Of a DNA stretch of 64,000 nucleotides, positions 1 to 12,449 are shown piece by piece. Source of the DNA: Monarcha castaneiventris obscurior (Eukaryota; Chordata; Aves; Passeriformes; Monarchidae); the NCBI GenBank assembly GCA_026261815.1, contig JAMPIT010000566.1:23833001-23897000 (forward strand), given 5' to 3'. The position numbers and the translations under genes are program-made. The notes under the pieces are model-generated. The model saw nothing but the letters and a program-made list of their open reading frames with translations. It made no database searches and was not told where the DNA came from. Position 1 is the first letter of the stretch; each line of letters opens with the position of its first letter.

Positions 1-7
1 CTCAGAG

Positions 8-95
8 GATAGTGAGGCAGTGGAACAGGCTGCCCAGAGAAGTTGTGGGTGTCACGTCCCTGTAAGTGTTTGAGGCCAGGTCAAGATGTCTGAGA
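8..95 (+). mobile_element. CR1 LINE fragment, 3' part
   Basis: The stretch reading 'gaacaggctgcccagagaag', followed by a 'ttgtgggtgtc' and 'tgaggccaggtc' run, matches the well-known 3' region of avian CR1 retrotransposons. The copy is sense on the + strand, degenerate and cut off by the left edge. It lies in a GRTP1 intron. Confidence 0.8.
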
Positions 96-3000
96 GGTCC
101 CAGACTTGGTTTGAAAAAGTGACCCTGCCACCGCGGCTAGTAGTGTACTCAACCTGTAAATCAGTCTTGTTAAAAACACTTACTATATTTTTAATTGGAA
201 TTTGCCTTGTCCTAATTTGCAGGTATTACTTCTTTTTAAGACTTTCTCCTACTACACTGAAAAGCCCACAATGCCTAGTGTGTTTTCTTTGTGGTTAACT
301 TTGCTTTTCATTTTTCTTGCATAAATGCTACAAATAAAGAGCTTCCTTACAGAACTCAATTTTTCTAAGTAGTGTTCATAACCTTTTCTTTCATGTCCTT
401 TCCAGTTCTTCAACTTCCTGCCTGAATTGTAAATATCAGACCTGGGTGCAGTTTTCTAACCTCAGTTTTGCTAATGTCATAATCAGAGATGATACACACT
501 CTCTTCAGTAGTGAATATATCCAAGGATTGCTTTGGCTTTTTTCTGAGTTAAGATGTGCTTACTCTGGATTTATTGTATTTGCAACTTAAGATACTGCAA
601 AATTGAGGAGTTTTTTCAAAAGTTCAAGTCCATTGTGTTGGAGTTTCTTTAAATACATCATAGTAGAAAGCAGCACTGACAGCAGGCTTTGATACTGTTT
701 CAAAATATAGTATAATGCACATGCAGCATAGGTGGCAACATAAAGAATGTGTTGGTGTAAGGAGATGTGCTTTGGGAGTAAAGGAATTAAATTAAGAAGA
801 TCATGTACAGTGGTAACTTTTGTCTACCTAAATGTACAAGAAGCGAGTGTTTCGTTTGAGAGAGATGCTTGGAAAATGCGACCTTGGTGGCATTTCATGT
901 GTTCATGTTCAGAAGACTGGAGTACTTTACTAAGCTGTCAGTTTATGGCTAGTGGAGAAGTCTTGTTTCTCTTACAGTTTTAAAACCTGTTGCTTCAAGA
1001 ATAAAATTAATTCTCTTGTTAGCTTCTTCAAGCTTGAAGTAAGAGGATTGTGGCTTTAATTCCACTTCTATTCAGAGCAAAGTGTTGGATTGGATTCCTT
1101 TTTCCAGTGCCAGACTAGAACTATACGTGTTGATCCAGCTCTGTTTTAAGGTACATGCTTCTGTCCCAGTCTCAAGTAATGTCCTCAATGGTCCCTATGG
1201 TGGGACTGTAGCATTCTTGTGAAGAGCTGATGAAAATGTAACACTGGGGTTCTTCTTAAGCATGACAGGGTATCACTGCTGTGTTTTGTGCTGAAGTGTT
1301 AAGAATAATCTTGTCAGTACGGTCAACTGATAAAATACCTATTCTTCCTAATATCATGGAGGAGTTAAAAAACACAGACCCAGGAATCCTTATTCAGCTG
1401 AAGTCATCAGTCATTAAGACTCACTATAGAGCTGTAAGCTGTTTGTTTTAAAAAAAAAAAGTTTGTTTCCTCAACAGGCATGATAAGCAGTTGTAGTTTT
1501 CAATGCTTGTTCATGAATTTCCTCTTGGTTCAGGGAAATTGGTGATAAAAGTCTGTCAAAGTGTTTTGTGAGTTAAAAGCCTTGGCTCCTGGGACCATCG
1601 TCAGCTCCATAAGCTGCAGACTTCTCCAAAGCATGCAACTCTTGAGACAGGCACAATTCATGGGGTGCAATGACTGGAGTCAGGCCAGGCTGCTTGGAAG
1701 CAGCTGAGTGGGGAATATACTGTGTCTGTTGGTGTCTGTCAGCTCAGTGATACTGTGAAGAAACCACAATCCACAGAAGGAGCCATTCCAGTGGTAGTGG
1801 GTATGAAGAGGGGAGAGAGGGAAGAGAAGAGAGCTGGCCAACAGTATTTGGCTCAGTTATGTCTAAGCTATATGAGAGTGTTTTGGTAGCTATAACTTTA
1901 AGCTGGACTAGTTTTAAATGATGCAAATGTCTCTACTGAGCAGCACATAACAGAGCTGCTATGAAAATAAATAATATAGCCAGTTTCATTCTATGTAACT
2001 AGGATGTCTGAAAGTTGCATTTGTGTTTTCCAACATGCTGCTAACTTCAGTTTGTTTCTCTAAGAGGTTACATGTGAAGTCTTTGTTTCTTTATATTTCA
2101 TCTCTGCCTTCTGTAATATCTGGAAGGATAATGTCTTTGCCTGCCTTTCCATAGTCTTTCTAATGAACAAGCATCCTTCTTCAGTTTCCAAATGGCAGGT
2201 AGCTGCTACATCTGCTCAGAATCCCACTGTGCACTGTGAAATGCAAATGGGAAACCAAAGGGCTCTTTCAGCTCCTTGGGATCTATTTACCAAGTTTGGG
2301 ACCAGAAGCAAAAGATGACTACAGGTAGCTGGCATTATGTGGAAACAAACACTGCCTTTTTGTGCTTGCTGGAAAGGTGTTAATAGTAAGTCATTTCTCA
2401 TGATATATTACTCTCAATTTTGTGTAATCTCAGTGTCAACCAATAAGGTTCCATAAAATGCTTGCATTCCCATTTTTTTAAGGTAGTTCTGCCATCCAAA
2501 ATAAAATTGGTTTTCTTACATTTTCTTAAAGCTAATGTTGAATTGTCAATGATACAGCTAATGCTGGTTGTGGTGTGAGTTCAGTACCCCAGGACAGAAG
2601 TTCATTCAGTTTAGCTTGAAGGAAGAGATAAAATATGGCTTGAGCCTGTTTTGGGTTGCTTCGTTTGTTAGATTTTTTTTTTTTTCCTGTTCTCTGGAAA
2701 ATTAGGGACTTGTGTTTTAAAAATAACGTAGTTAAGAGTTTTTAACTTGCCATTTAACCGCATATCTGCAGGATATCACTCTGGCCAGGACACCTGCAGG
2801 GGTCACTCTGGCCTGATATTGCAAAAAGAATTGGCAGTACTCTTGAGTTTCCTCCTTTACCTGTTGTGGCTTTCTGATTTCTTCCCAAATGTAGGCTGTT
2901 CAGCTTTTAATGTAAGGCTCATGATGTAGATACTCAGAAGACACAAAAGCTGGTGTGTTTTAAATGTTTGGTTTTTTCCCCTACAAATGCATGTGATGGC

Positions 3001-6000
3001 ATCTGTTTTGGTTTTGACTTGAAATGTAGGAAATGTAGAACTGAGTGCTTTTGATGAAATTCTGTTCGTGAAAACCTCTGATTTTTCCTGCTAGTCCTTA
3101 GGCCTGCTCTGTTTCCCTCCTGGATTCCAGTGAGGTCTGGTAGCAAATGGGATCTCCAGCGAGGAGACATTCTTGAATGTTGCTTGTTGGTATAAAAATG
3201 AACTATTTCTGCTACTATGGGAGGAGAGAGAACATTATTATTATCACGCACACCCACCACCCTAGTTCTCATGGACATTATCAACACATTCTTGTGAATA
3301 AAATATTTTGCATTGCTTAGACTGTGAGAAAAGTTAAACCAGCCAGTTTTTAACTTTTCAGTTGGTTTGGATCTCCAAGACAAATAATTCTGTCCCAGGC
3401 TGGGCTATGTAGGCTCTTGAAATAAAAGTCAGAAATGCTGGAAGATAAGCAGCAGAGCTGAGGTCTTGTTTTGGGTATTTTTATAACACTTAAGAATTTA
3501 GTTCCACTAGGAATATGTGTATTTAACCTGACATACACACAACAGACTGGAAGGATTTTTTTTTTTTTAACTTCTGTACCTCTGACTCGTAGAGATAATT
3601 TAAGGCTATAAGAGTATTGCTTCTTAAACTTTTATTTTTGGAACCTCTTAATCTATTTGTAACAGAGAACAAGGTCATACAGTCCCTACAAGCTTTATCC
3701 TTATTTCCTACAAATCTTATTACTGTTCTGGAGCACAAGCAGCCAGTTATGTCTTAGTCCTGGACATTCTGGTAAGATTCAGAGAGGTGCTAACTGTTGT
3801 GGTAGGGAGACAATGAAATGTAGTGTCAGGAATGCATCTTTGCCACAACAGGTTTCCAGCACTGGAGTGCCACAGGCAGGCAGTGTTAGTAACAAAAAGC
3901 CCTCTGAACAAGGGAAGAGGTTCCTTCATGTGGTCACCTGTGTTGAACAGTAGCAATAAAGTACCTGGCAGCTGGTGGAGCTGGCTTTTCCTGTTTGCTG
4001 CTTGACTTCAAGAGGAGGAAGCTGATGATCCCAGCAGAGCCACAGGGCTACACTGCTGTTCAGGGTCAGGACTTGGATGAGGAAGGGGCACTTGGCAGGA
4101 TGAATTCCATGTGGGATGCTGCCCACATTGCCCTCTGTTATGCTCTCAGGCTAGCCTAAACTTAGCAAGGCATCCAAAATCCATAGGCAGGTACTGGGAA
4201 CTACAGAGTGGCAAAGCAGGTCCACATGGGTAAGCAGCAAAGGGAGAGCTGGGAGGAAAGTGCAGAAAGCCTAGGATCAGTTTACAAAAGCACTTGAAAA
4301 TGCCAAGTTGCATATCGAGGAACTTGATTTTCATCTAGATAGTTCTCTGGAATTTAGTAATTAATTAATAATACAGTAATAATTTATAATACAATATTTC
4401 ATTTGTTGCCTTCCAGAAAACGTGATTAAAAATAATGTAATATCTGATCACCTAAAAATTATCACTTCCATTTGACCATTTGAAAGATAAAAGGAAACAA
4501 CCTGGTTATGTGTTTTTTTCAGGGTAATGATATTTTGTCAGAGGACACTCCTATAAACCACCTAGATCAACAGATACACAATATAATTAGCCTACCTTTT
4601 TTTTTTTTTTAATTAGTAAGTGGCAGATTGGGAGCACTTACTGACTCAGGTCTGTTCTGGGTCATTAACTGCTCAGTATTTTGCCAGATTATTGAGAGGA
4701 AAAAAATAATTAAGATGCTAATTAAATGCAAATCTGGAAATTTCAAATAATTTGTAAGATATAAGATATGGAAGGGACATAAAGCTAATGTGTTTCAATG
4801 GTAGATGAGTAAAAATAATTGACTGTGCTGTATTTTGTTAAAAACAGCTTTGTGGTGTGGGGGAGAGGCAGGCTTGTGTAGACCTGGTTATAAACAAGGA
4901 TATTTTTACTTCTGGGCAGAACAGACAATTATAAAATATTAGGAAAGTAGGGCGCACAGGGAAGCATTTGCAGCAAGGGAGAGCTGCAGGATTTTTGCTG
5001 AGGGCACATTTCCAGAAGGCTTAATGACTGGGAATCCCTAGTAAATAAGAAGGGAATAGAAGAGCCATGTAGGTTAAATGTTACCAAGCACTTAGGCACT
5101 GAACCAAGTTACAAAATCATTTTCCCTAGTGAAACCAGATGTGGACTGTGAAAGGTGTTCCTTGTAAGTGATCCATGGTAAGTTTTGCACAAATATGAGG
5201 TCCTCCAGGAATGTTTCTGAAGATTTTGGAAACGTGGCTTTCTTAATTTGATGAGCTAATTTTATATATGTACATTTATGTATAAAAGTATATATACAGG
5301 AAAAATAAATAGAAAATTATAATTACATCTTAATTATGTGTAATAATTATAATTAATACCCACATGAACTATAATGTATAATAATTACATGTAAAAATGT
5401 CTTGAGTGCAGATTCTTTTAACCTAACTTTTGTTGTGAACTGGCAGCTAATATCCTGAAAACCCCTGCTACTCAGTTATTGGCATTTGCATAAATCGTTA
5501 ATCACCCCTCCCACTTGCTCTGCAGCAGTGCTGGGCTGAACATTGCAGTGCTGTGTTCCAGGGCACATGGGAGCTGCTCCTGCTCCACGAGGAACAGCAG
5601 GGGGCTGCCCCAGATAGATGAATAGTTCCTTTTTTCCTTTCTGTCCAGCAGTACAATCTTAACAGACTTGAATGAAATTTTAATTTACACCAAAGCTTCC
5701 TGGCTGCTTCTGTAACTCGTGGAGTGATGTATCCACGTTGCCTGTTAACTTTTTGCTTGCCAGCTCCCAAAGAGCTGGATAGGTATCCAGTCGTGTTCTT
5801 GAGATCCTGACATTTACTTTGCTGTACAGATTAAAAATAGCAGCTGCTGTTGGTTTCAGCATATCAGATGGTTGCAGCAGAGCAAGTGGGCTGCTGTCCT
5901 TCCTCCTGAGGACATTTGTCAGTGGTAACTTGAAGTTTTCAGTACTCACATGTTTCAGGAGCACAAAAGAAGAGGAAAAAAACGGTTTGTGGATGTGTGA

Positions 6001-7910
6001 GAGGAGGAGGAAGGATAAGAAATAGAAAAGGCTTGTTCTGTTGCTTGTTGAGATGTGATTAGGTTTCACTAGAATTAAAGCAGCATTTTAAAAAAGATCC
6101 ACTCAGCCAATTAATGTTACTGTTACCTGCATTCCAGTTCAAAAATGAGCACAACACTAATACAACATATGCAGAAAGAGAGGTTTTTGTGTTGGCTCTG
6201 AGGTCATGTTGTGTTTTCAGTACACTTTTTCATGGGATTACTGGTGTTTTAGCTGTTTGAGCTTTCCCTACAAGCAATTGAAAGGCAGATGGTTAAAGAA
6301 ATATATGGAGTGGCAGTGACTCTTAGGGCTGTAGAGGAGTTTTATGTATCACTTCAGTGGGAACAAAGAAAAAGATCCCAGACAGAAAGCCAGATTCCTA
6401 AAGATTGAATGTGATGCTCTGTAGTACCATTAAAAACTCCTGTAGATGTTCTAGAGTTTGGACAGGACAAATACAGAGCAAATAGCTCATGGGGCGGGAA
6501 GTCTGTTCAGGAAAACCACTGGCACAGGAAAATGGAATATTAAACTGCTCTTGTGAAATTACAGAAATTAAAGTGGTTGTACATGTACTGCATAGTTCAG
6601 ACATATTTTTAAACTTACCTGTGGTGCTGGGAGGTTTTATTAGAATTACTGCAGGCAAATAGACTTTGCTCTGATTCCTTCACCTTTATATGAATTGTGT
6701 GTCTGGGGACCTTGGCAGAAACCAGTTAAGACAGAGAAACCTGAATTGCAGCTTTCCAGAATCAGTGAAGGAAAGAAAGGCATAGAAAGGTGTTTATGTT
6801 ACCACTGGTTTCTTTCCATGAACAAAGTTAATTACATGGGTCTTGTCAGCAAAGCACTCGTGAATCATCAAAGGTTGCTTCCCAGGATGGACTGGAGCAG
6901 CCACATCCAGCTTAAATGTTTCTGTCAACATATAAACCCAAAATACGAATTTCTTAAACATCCGTGTAATTCTCTTCCCTTACTGGGGCATTTGAATACT
7001 TATGAATTGAAACAACTTTTTTTTTTTTTTTCCTCCTTAAATATACCCAAAACTACTCGTTAGTAGAGCTGAGATGCTCGTTATTCAGCCTGCACCTTGG
7101 TAATGGAAATGCTTACCCTGACAAACAGCCAGAGGGCGCTCAGTGGTTCCCAACTGTGAATTCACCACTTTACTGCAGCGACTACAAGTGCAGGAGATGT
7201 AGGTCTTATTTCAATCCCTTTCTTGCTGGTAAATTAAATGGGAAGAGATGTTGCCTGAGGGATGTGTCATTCACTTCCTTTCAGAATTATTCTATGAAAA
7301 GTGGGATTTTTTTGGCTCAGAGAAAGCAGAGAAAAACTCCTACCTTAATGGCTAAGTCACACCTTAGGAGGTGGGGAGTATCTGGCCTCCAGCACCCCTG
7401 CACAGCTGACACTCTGGGGAATTTGTATTTCCAGTTTGACTGGACCTGGTCTAAAGGCTGCTGGTTATTGTGGTGGTTTGGGATTTTTGTTACCTGTCTG
7501 GGTGTTGTGTGGACTGGGAGTTGTGCAGCCCCCACACACAGGAAGGACGTGGTGGTTACATTGAACTGTTTAAATATTACTAACACTTTTGTAGTTTAAG
7601 CTAGCAGTTAAAAACCACCTAGACTGTCCTTCCTTGGGAAGGAAGAATGAATTGCCAAAAAACATCAGAGAGAAAGAAGATACTTCAGTAGGCTTGAATG
7701 AAGTGTTTGTGGAGAGGGATCAGCCGTGGCTGAAAGAGCAGCACTGTATGACCACAGTGCAGAGATCTTTGTGCTGTGGGTTAATTTACTTCACCTTGGG
7801 ATTCATAGGCTCAACGTGCCTTTATACATTCAGCTGCAGAGGACAGTCTCTTCAATTTCATGAAAAGATCATGTCCACAGATTCCTAAGTTTTGATTTCT
7901 TCTCTCCAAG
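96..7910 (+). other. GRTP1: GRTP1 intron (partial) with no recognisable exon
   Basis: This is AT-rich sequence leading into the first GRTP1 exon seen here. I looked for the preceding conserved TBC exon (the YCQGMNF glutamine-finger region and the following FWLLDAL stretch) and did not find it, so the intron probably extends beyond the left edge. Open frames up to 149 codons occur here (for example 2934-3383 on the - strand), but none shows a recognisable domain. Poly-T runs (for example near 2670, 3557 and 4600) and a candidate CTCF core near 7126 are the only other structures I can name. Confidence 0.6.
7126..7139 (+). promoter_or_regulatory. candidate CTCF-binding core
   Basis: CAGCCAGAGGGCGC fits the CTCF core, in which CAG, a purine, G/T and then GGCGC is the diagnostic half. 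It departs at two of the leftmost positions. It lies about 770 bp upstream of a GRTP1 exon in otherwise AT-rich intron. This is sequence resemblance only; occupancy is unknown. Confidence 0.3.
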
Positions 7911-8083
7911 ATTATTACAGTCCTGCAATGTTGGGCCTGAAAACTGATCAGGAAGTCCTTGGAGAACTTGTGAAAATGAAAGTTCCAGCTGTGGCAGAGC
8001 TGATGGAAAGACACGGAGTCATGTGGACCCTAGTGGTGTCACGCTGGTTTATTTGCCTGTTCATTGACATTCTTCCAGTGGAG
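7911..8083 (+). CDS. GRTP1: GRTP1 exon: TBC-domain segment 1 of 3
   Basis: The acceptor is ctccaag and the donor is GAG|gtaatc. The exon needs one base from the previous exon to complete an Asp codon, then reads YYSPAMLGL and ends at ILPVE on a codon boundary. It encodes 58 residues including the split codon and covers the conserved SRWFICLF helix of TBC domains. Confidence 0.93.
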
Positions 8084-10600
8084 GTAATCAGTAACATAAA
8101 GTTCTCTTACTACACCCATAATTATTTCATTTGTACTGCTTTAGTAATAACTGTTTACTGGAAATCAAGGTTAATCTGAATTCTCTCCTTTCCTGCAGAC
8201 TGTGCTCCGAATATGGGATTGTTTGTTCTATGAAGGGTCAAAGATCATCTTCCGCGTGGCCTTAACATTGATTAAGCAAAACCAAGCTTTTATTTTGGAA
8301 GCCACGAATTTCCCTGACATCTGTGATAAATTTAAGCAGATCACCAAAGGAACATTTGTAACAGAGTGTCACAGCTTCATGCAGGTAAAATCTCTGCAGC
8401 TTTTAGTCATTCCAAATTAAAACCAAGACTGACTTAGAAATGTTTTTCACTGAGCAAAAGATGGATGCAGTTAGGAAAAATGTAGCTGTTAGGATTGTTT
8501 TTTATAAGAAAATCAAACAGTTCTAAGAAAGATATTAATATATTAAATAAATTGTATTTAATAATTATCAAATAATATATTTAATAATTATTATAAATTA
8601 AATTATATATTTAATAATTATTATCTAATTCCATATATAGCAATCCATCTGCATTATCTGTCATACAGGGGAGAAAATTATTTTTGTCCTTTTTACCAGT
8701 TAAGGCAGGAAGTCTGATGAGAAAATAATTTTAGTGCATTTTTCCAGTGAACTATGGATATGGATCCTGTGCTTTTTTTCAGATTAATTGTAATGCAGTA
8801 TTGTAGAATAAGCACAAACTGAACTTTAAGCTTGCACTGATAAATGACTAGTGCCAGAACACACAGCATTCTGTTTAGAACAAGCTGGTAGCAGCAGATT
8901 CTCATTTCCAGACAAAAACCCATGAAGTTGCGTGTCCAAGTGCTATGACAATCTGCAATCTAAGAATTATTCTTGTAAATTATTAATACAGTGGGTGCCA
9001 CATCAGTATAAAACATGAGCTTCAGGGCTTATCTTGGAAGATGGAAACATAAAAGGTGATAGCAGCAAAACAAGTAACAGGAGCACATCTGTCATAAATC
9101 ACTTGGTCAACTCCACTATCATTGTTTGCTCAGGGTGCACAAAACCGTGTCCTGGATGGTGACAAAGAGTTTCATGCTCATGGCAGATCTCTGTGCATAG
9201 GTCAGTTACAGTAGGATGTCATCTATACTAACTTATGGTTTTGCTCATTTAGAAGAAAAATTAGCTTAAGACTTTTAAGTCTTTTAATTAAAGGAGCAAG
9301 AGAAAAATCACAGGTACAGCTTTAATTTAGAAGGGAGATGTTTGAGGGGTCCATTCCATAAACAGTTTAGAATAAGAATTTTATTAAATGTTAACTGCCT
9401 TAAGAACACCTGTTCAGAGGCTGATGCTAACACTTGTCCTTGAAGGACTTCCCTCCCCCCTTTTTAATTGTGTTAAATTTTACACCAGCTATTTTTAGAG
9501 AATCAATCACCTTTTTCTTGCAGTTACCCTGAGAATTTTAACTTACTTACTGTAGTAATGGGCTTTGAAGGAAGTTAGATAAACAGTTAAGGTTAGGTTC
9601 TTCTGTAACTTTGAAACATGTGCTTTTGTGTTTGGATTTATTTGTTGAGTTGGGGTTTTTTTCAGCAATACAGGTATTAGTACCAGTAGAGGTGATGACA
9701 CATATCTTTATGCCTCCTCCCCCAGAAGAGAACCTTAGTTTTTAGTTTGAAGGCTTCTTCACCAGAAAGCTGTTCTGAACTGGTTCAATTACAATCCCAT
9801 CTCTAGAGCTATTAAATGACAGCTCCAGAGCACTGAGGTACCCACACACCTTAACTGTAGCTTAAAGTGCACAAACTTGTAGCTTGTTTCACAGTTTTGT
9901 TCACTCAGAAGTTCTAGGTGAAGTAGTGGAAACAAATGTATTGTTCTTGAACAAGTGGAAACAAAAGAAAAAAGTAATTGAAGATTTGTGATGGCATTCA
10001 GAACACATCAAGTTCTTACATCCATATTCATTACTCCCCTGGAAAGCCTGATAGAGAAGAGGAGCAAAGGTATTGTCGTGAGGGATTAAAACTGATTTTC
10101 TGCAGTAGGAAGACAGTGGTTTCTTCATGTGTTCCAGAGCCTGAACCACCTCAGCTAGCACCACACAAAGTGCACTGGTGCTTTGTCACGTTACCCGGGA
10201 CGGTTTAACACATTCCAAATATGCCACTTTCCACCACCTGCCATCTAAAATAATCTCAACTGGACACAAATTCAGAACAGATTTTCTATCACTGCTTTTG
10301 TGTAACTTATAGGAGCTGCAGGTTTACTGGGTGTTTACGGCACAGTAGATGAAGATGTTACCCCGTTACAGGAAGGCCAAAAAGCAGTGAGCAATTTCAC
10401 AGTGTGGACATCAAAGCACGGCTTTCACACGTCAGGGAGTTATGTGAGAATTGTAGCATGCTGTCCCAAGGCCAGCATTTTAATTAAGAATTTTCTTCTT
10501 CTGCCCTCAGAAAATATTCACAGATCCTGGAAGCTTATCCATGGCAACAATCAACAAACTCCGAGAGACTTGCAGGGAGAAGTTGCTTTCTCAGGGATAA
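7911..10600 (+). CDS. GRTP1: GRTP1, growth hormone-regulated TBC protein 1 (3' part, three coding exons)
   Basis: GRTP1 is a TBC-domain protein, a predicted GTPase-activating protein for Rab GTPases in membrane traffic. The three exons join in phase (7911-8083, 8199-8384, 10511-10600). They give the last 149 residues of a protein that is about 336 residues in human. Visible landmarks are DYYSPAMLGLKTDQEVLGEL, then WFICLFIDILPVE, then TVLRIWDCLFYEGSKIIFRV, and the tail KLRETCREKLLSQG followed by TAA. These are the C-terminal helices of the TBC domain plus the short tail. The catalytic arginine and glutamine fingers are encoded upstream, outside the window, so catalytic competence cannot be judged. 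All splice sites are GT-AG. The gene converges on LAMP1. The identity rests on family-level similarity recognised by eye and on the neighbours. Confidence 0.93.
8199..8384 (+). CDS. GRTP1: GRTP1 exon: TBC-domain segment 2 of 3
   Basis: The acceptor is tcctgcag and the donor is CAG|gtaaaa. The 186 nt (62 codons, phase 0-0) begin TVLRIWDCLF, the conserved TBC motif after the LPVE turn, and end at CHSFMQ. The preceding intron is only 115 bp. Confidence 0.95.
8385..10510 (+). other. GRTP1: GRTP1 last intron
   Basis: This is a 2.1-kb intron between clean GT and AG sites. It holds the AT-rich tandem block listed separately near 8530-8630; I see nothing else coding in it. Confidence 0.85.
8530..8630. 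repeat. AT-only imperfect tandem repeat
   Basis: The core TATTTAATAATTAT occurs at 8555-8568, 8578-8591 and 8608-8621, spaced 23 and 30 bp, in sequence that is almost pure A/T. It looks like a small degenerate minisatellite inside the last GRTP1 intron. Confidence 0.7.
10511..10600 (+). CDS. GRTP1: GRTP1 terminal coding exon
   Basis: The acceptor is ctgccctcag. The exon reads KIFTDPGSLSMATINKLRET, then CREKLLSQG and TAA at 10598-10600. The phase fits the preceding exon, which ends on a codon boundary. Confidence 0.94.
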   Translation, partial: KIFTDPGSLSMATINKLRETCREKLLSQG

Positions 10601-11005
10601 CTTGCCAGATGTAACCAGGTGGTCAGATACTACAGCAATTGACACATTCCTCTATTTGCACTGATTAAAGCACACTTTCAGCTTTCCATGAATTAATTGA
10701 CACTTGACCAATTTTTCCTGCCTTTCAAGTAAGTGTGTTAACACTTTGTACTGTATGTCAGCTTTGATAACTGGAACTGGTGGCTCTGTTATTGTTTGTT
10801 GGTGGTGTGTTGTATTTATTTTTAAGGAGTAAGGTATTTTTAAACTAGAATGTGATCAATGTCAGGACCCTCCTTTAAAAAAAATAGTCCCAGGGAATTT
10901 TGTAATAGTAAAAGAAAACCAATGTATAAAATTATGTATTACTGTAATAACTGTGACACTATTACCATTTGTACAAAATAAATTAATTTAATTTGTCAGA
11001 ACCTG
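10601..11005 (+). other. GRTP1: GRTP1 3' untranslated region
   Basis: AT-rich sequence runs from the stop codon to just past the AATAAA at 10977-10982. The exact cleavage site is inferred from usual spacing. Confidence 0.65.
10977..10982 (+). terminator. GRTP1: GRTP1 polyadenylation signal AATAAA
   Basis: A canonical hexamer lies 377 bp after the GRTP1 stop codon and is followed within 40 bp by GT-rich sequence. It is the only strong candidate before LAMP1 sequence begins on the other strand. Confidence 0.7.
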
Positions 11006-12449
11006 TTTTTTGGTGTAGAGAGTAAAATATGTGATCTGAGTCCTGACTGCCAGTCACTGGCTGGAACACAAGCTTTTTTTTCCTCACTGCTCTCACTTAA
11101 GGAACTCAAACACAGCCAAGTGCAGGGCAAGAGAGCAATTGCAGTGATCTTCACTATCAGTTGATGTGTGCAGTGTGAGATAGAGCAGCTGGAGTGCAAG
11201 TCTCACACACCCGTGTCCCTAAAAATTTGAGGAGAAACATTTGTAAAGACATCCATGAACAGACTTCTTTGACAGGGGAAGATACGGACAGTTCCAAAGT
11301 CTGTACTGGCACCAGGCCACTTCCAGCCCTGCTGGGGCCAGGAGTCTGGGAACTGCTTTCTTGTCCATACAGAGCCCTCTTGTGGCCAAATCCTCTCCTT
11401 CCAGCTGGGGAAAGGAGGAAAGACGACCGGAGATCAGCACTTCGTGGGGGTTTATGGTCCCATAAAACAAAACTCCTGTGGAAAGCCTCACCTTTTAACA
11501 GCACAACCCTTTTCAAACTTTATTCCACGCTCCCTTTGTTCCTTGTGAAGCACAGCTTCCCCCTACCCTCCAAATTGAGATTTTTTCATTCCTCAGCAGG
11601 GGAAAAAAAAAATCACCTTTTTCAGAGGAAGTAGATGAGTGCTCTTCTAGACAACTGAAGACTCTCCTATCCTTCATGGTACCAGACATACACCTTTTTC
11701 CTCAAATACTGCATTATAAGGACAGTAGCAGTACCATACTTGTACTATGTCAGCAGGCATTAGGAAACACTACTCCCCAGTAGCAAAATTCATGGCTTCC
11801 AGGTATATTCTGGGTCACAGGGCATTGGTCCAAAGTCCACCAGCCCTGCTGCCCTGCATTAGGTTCTCGTGGTCAGGAGTGTTCTGGACAATGTTTTGGT
11901 GTGCCCCAGTTCCTGCCCTGCAGAGCTGGCACTGTTACCACCAAAGCCTTGCTGCAGGAGGGAGTCAGGGAAGCTTTTAAACACCAAGATTCATTCCCAG
12001 CACATTACAAGGCACACAACCCTCAGCAGATGTGCATTTCGTACTTTGCGATAAGAGGCCAACTTCAAAACCAAATGTGAAACGTCATTTGCACAGGCCT
12101 CAGACTGAGAAGCTCAGCAGCACTGTCAGAAAGTGATGCTTAGCCAGGCAGACTGGAGTGCTGACATGGCTCAGCAAATGGCAGTTTAATGAGAGGTAAC
12201 TTCTCCAGGTCTCAGGTTACAGACATGTAGCTTCCTTGTTTCCAGACACAAAGTGCAGAACAGGAGCACGATTCCAACACACACACACACATTAAGGTTT
12301 GCCTTTGTGCCACAAAGAAAAAACTTCAGCACTTGTTTAACGTAACTCCACCCTAAGGATTGTTTGAAGCTTCCCAAGTATAGCCAAACCATTACTTCAG
12401 CACTCAATGGTCAACAAATGGTTTTAAGAGTGATCAGCAATGCTAAGAT
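11006..12449. other. intergenic gap between convergent GRTP1 and LAMP1 3' ends
   Basis: I see no conserved exon. It includes a 146-codon open frame at 11194-11634 (+) with overlapping frames on both strands, none resembling a known protein, and a short CA run near 12280. Confidence 0.6.

Noticed and set aside
2768..2810. Short internal duplication of 'tcactctggcc'
   Set aside because: Eleven bases twice within about 40 bp is within what chance produces over 64 kb.
2934..3383. 149-codon - strand frame in the GRTP1 intron
   Set aside because: No recognisable domain, no plausible promoter and low-complexity surroundings; it reads as a chance frame.
7156..7599. 147-codon + strand frame just upstream of the GRTP1 exon, and a possible LTR edge near 7466
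   Set aside because: The translation is not TBC-like, and the 'tgtggtggtttggg' start alone, without TATA or a matching CA end, is too little to call an LTR.
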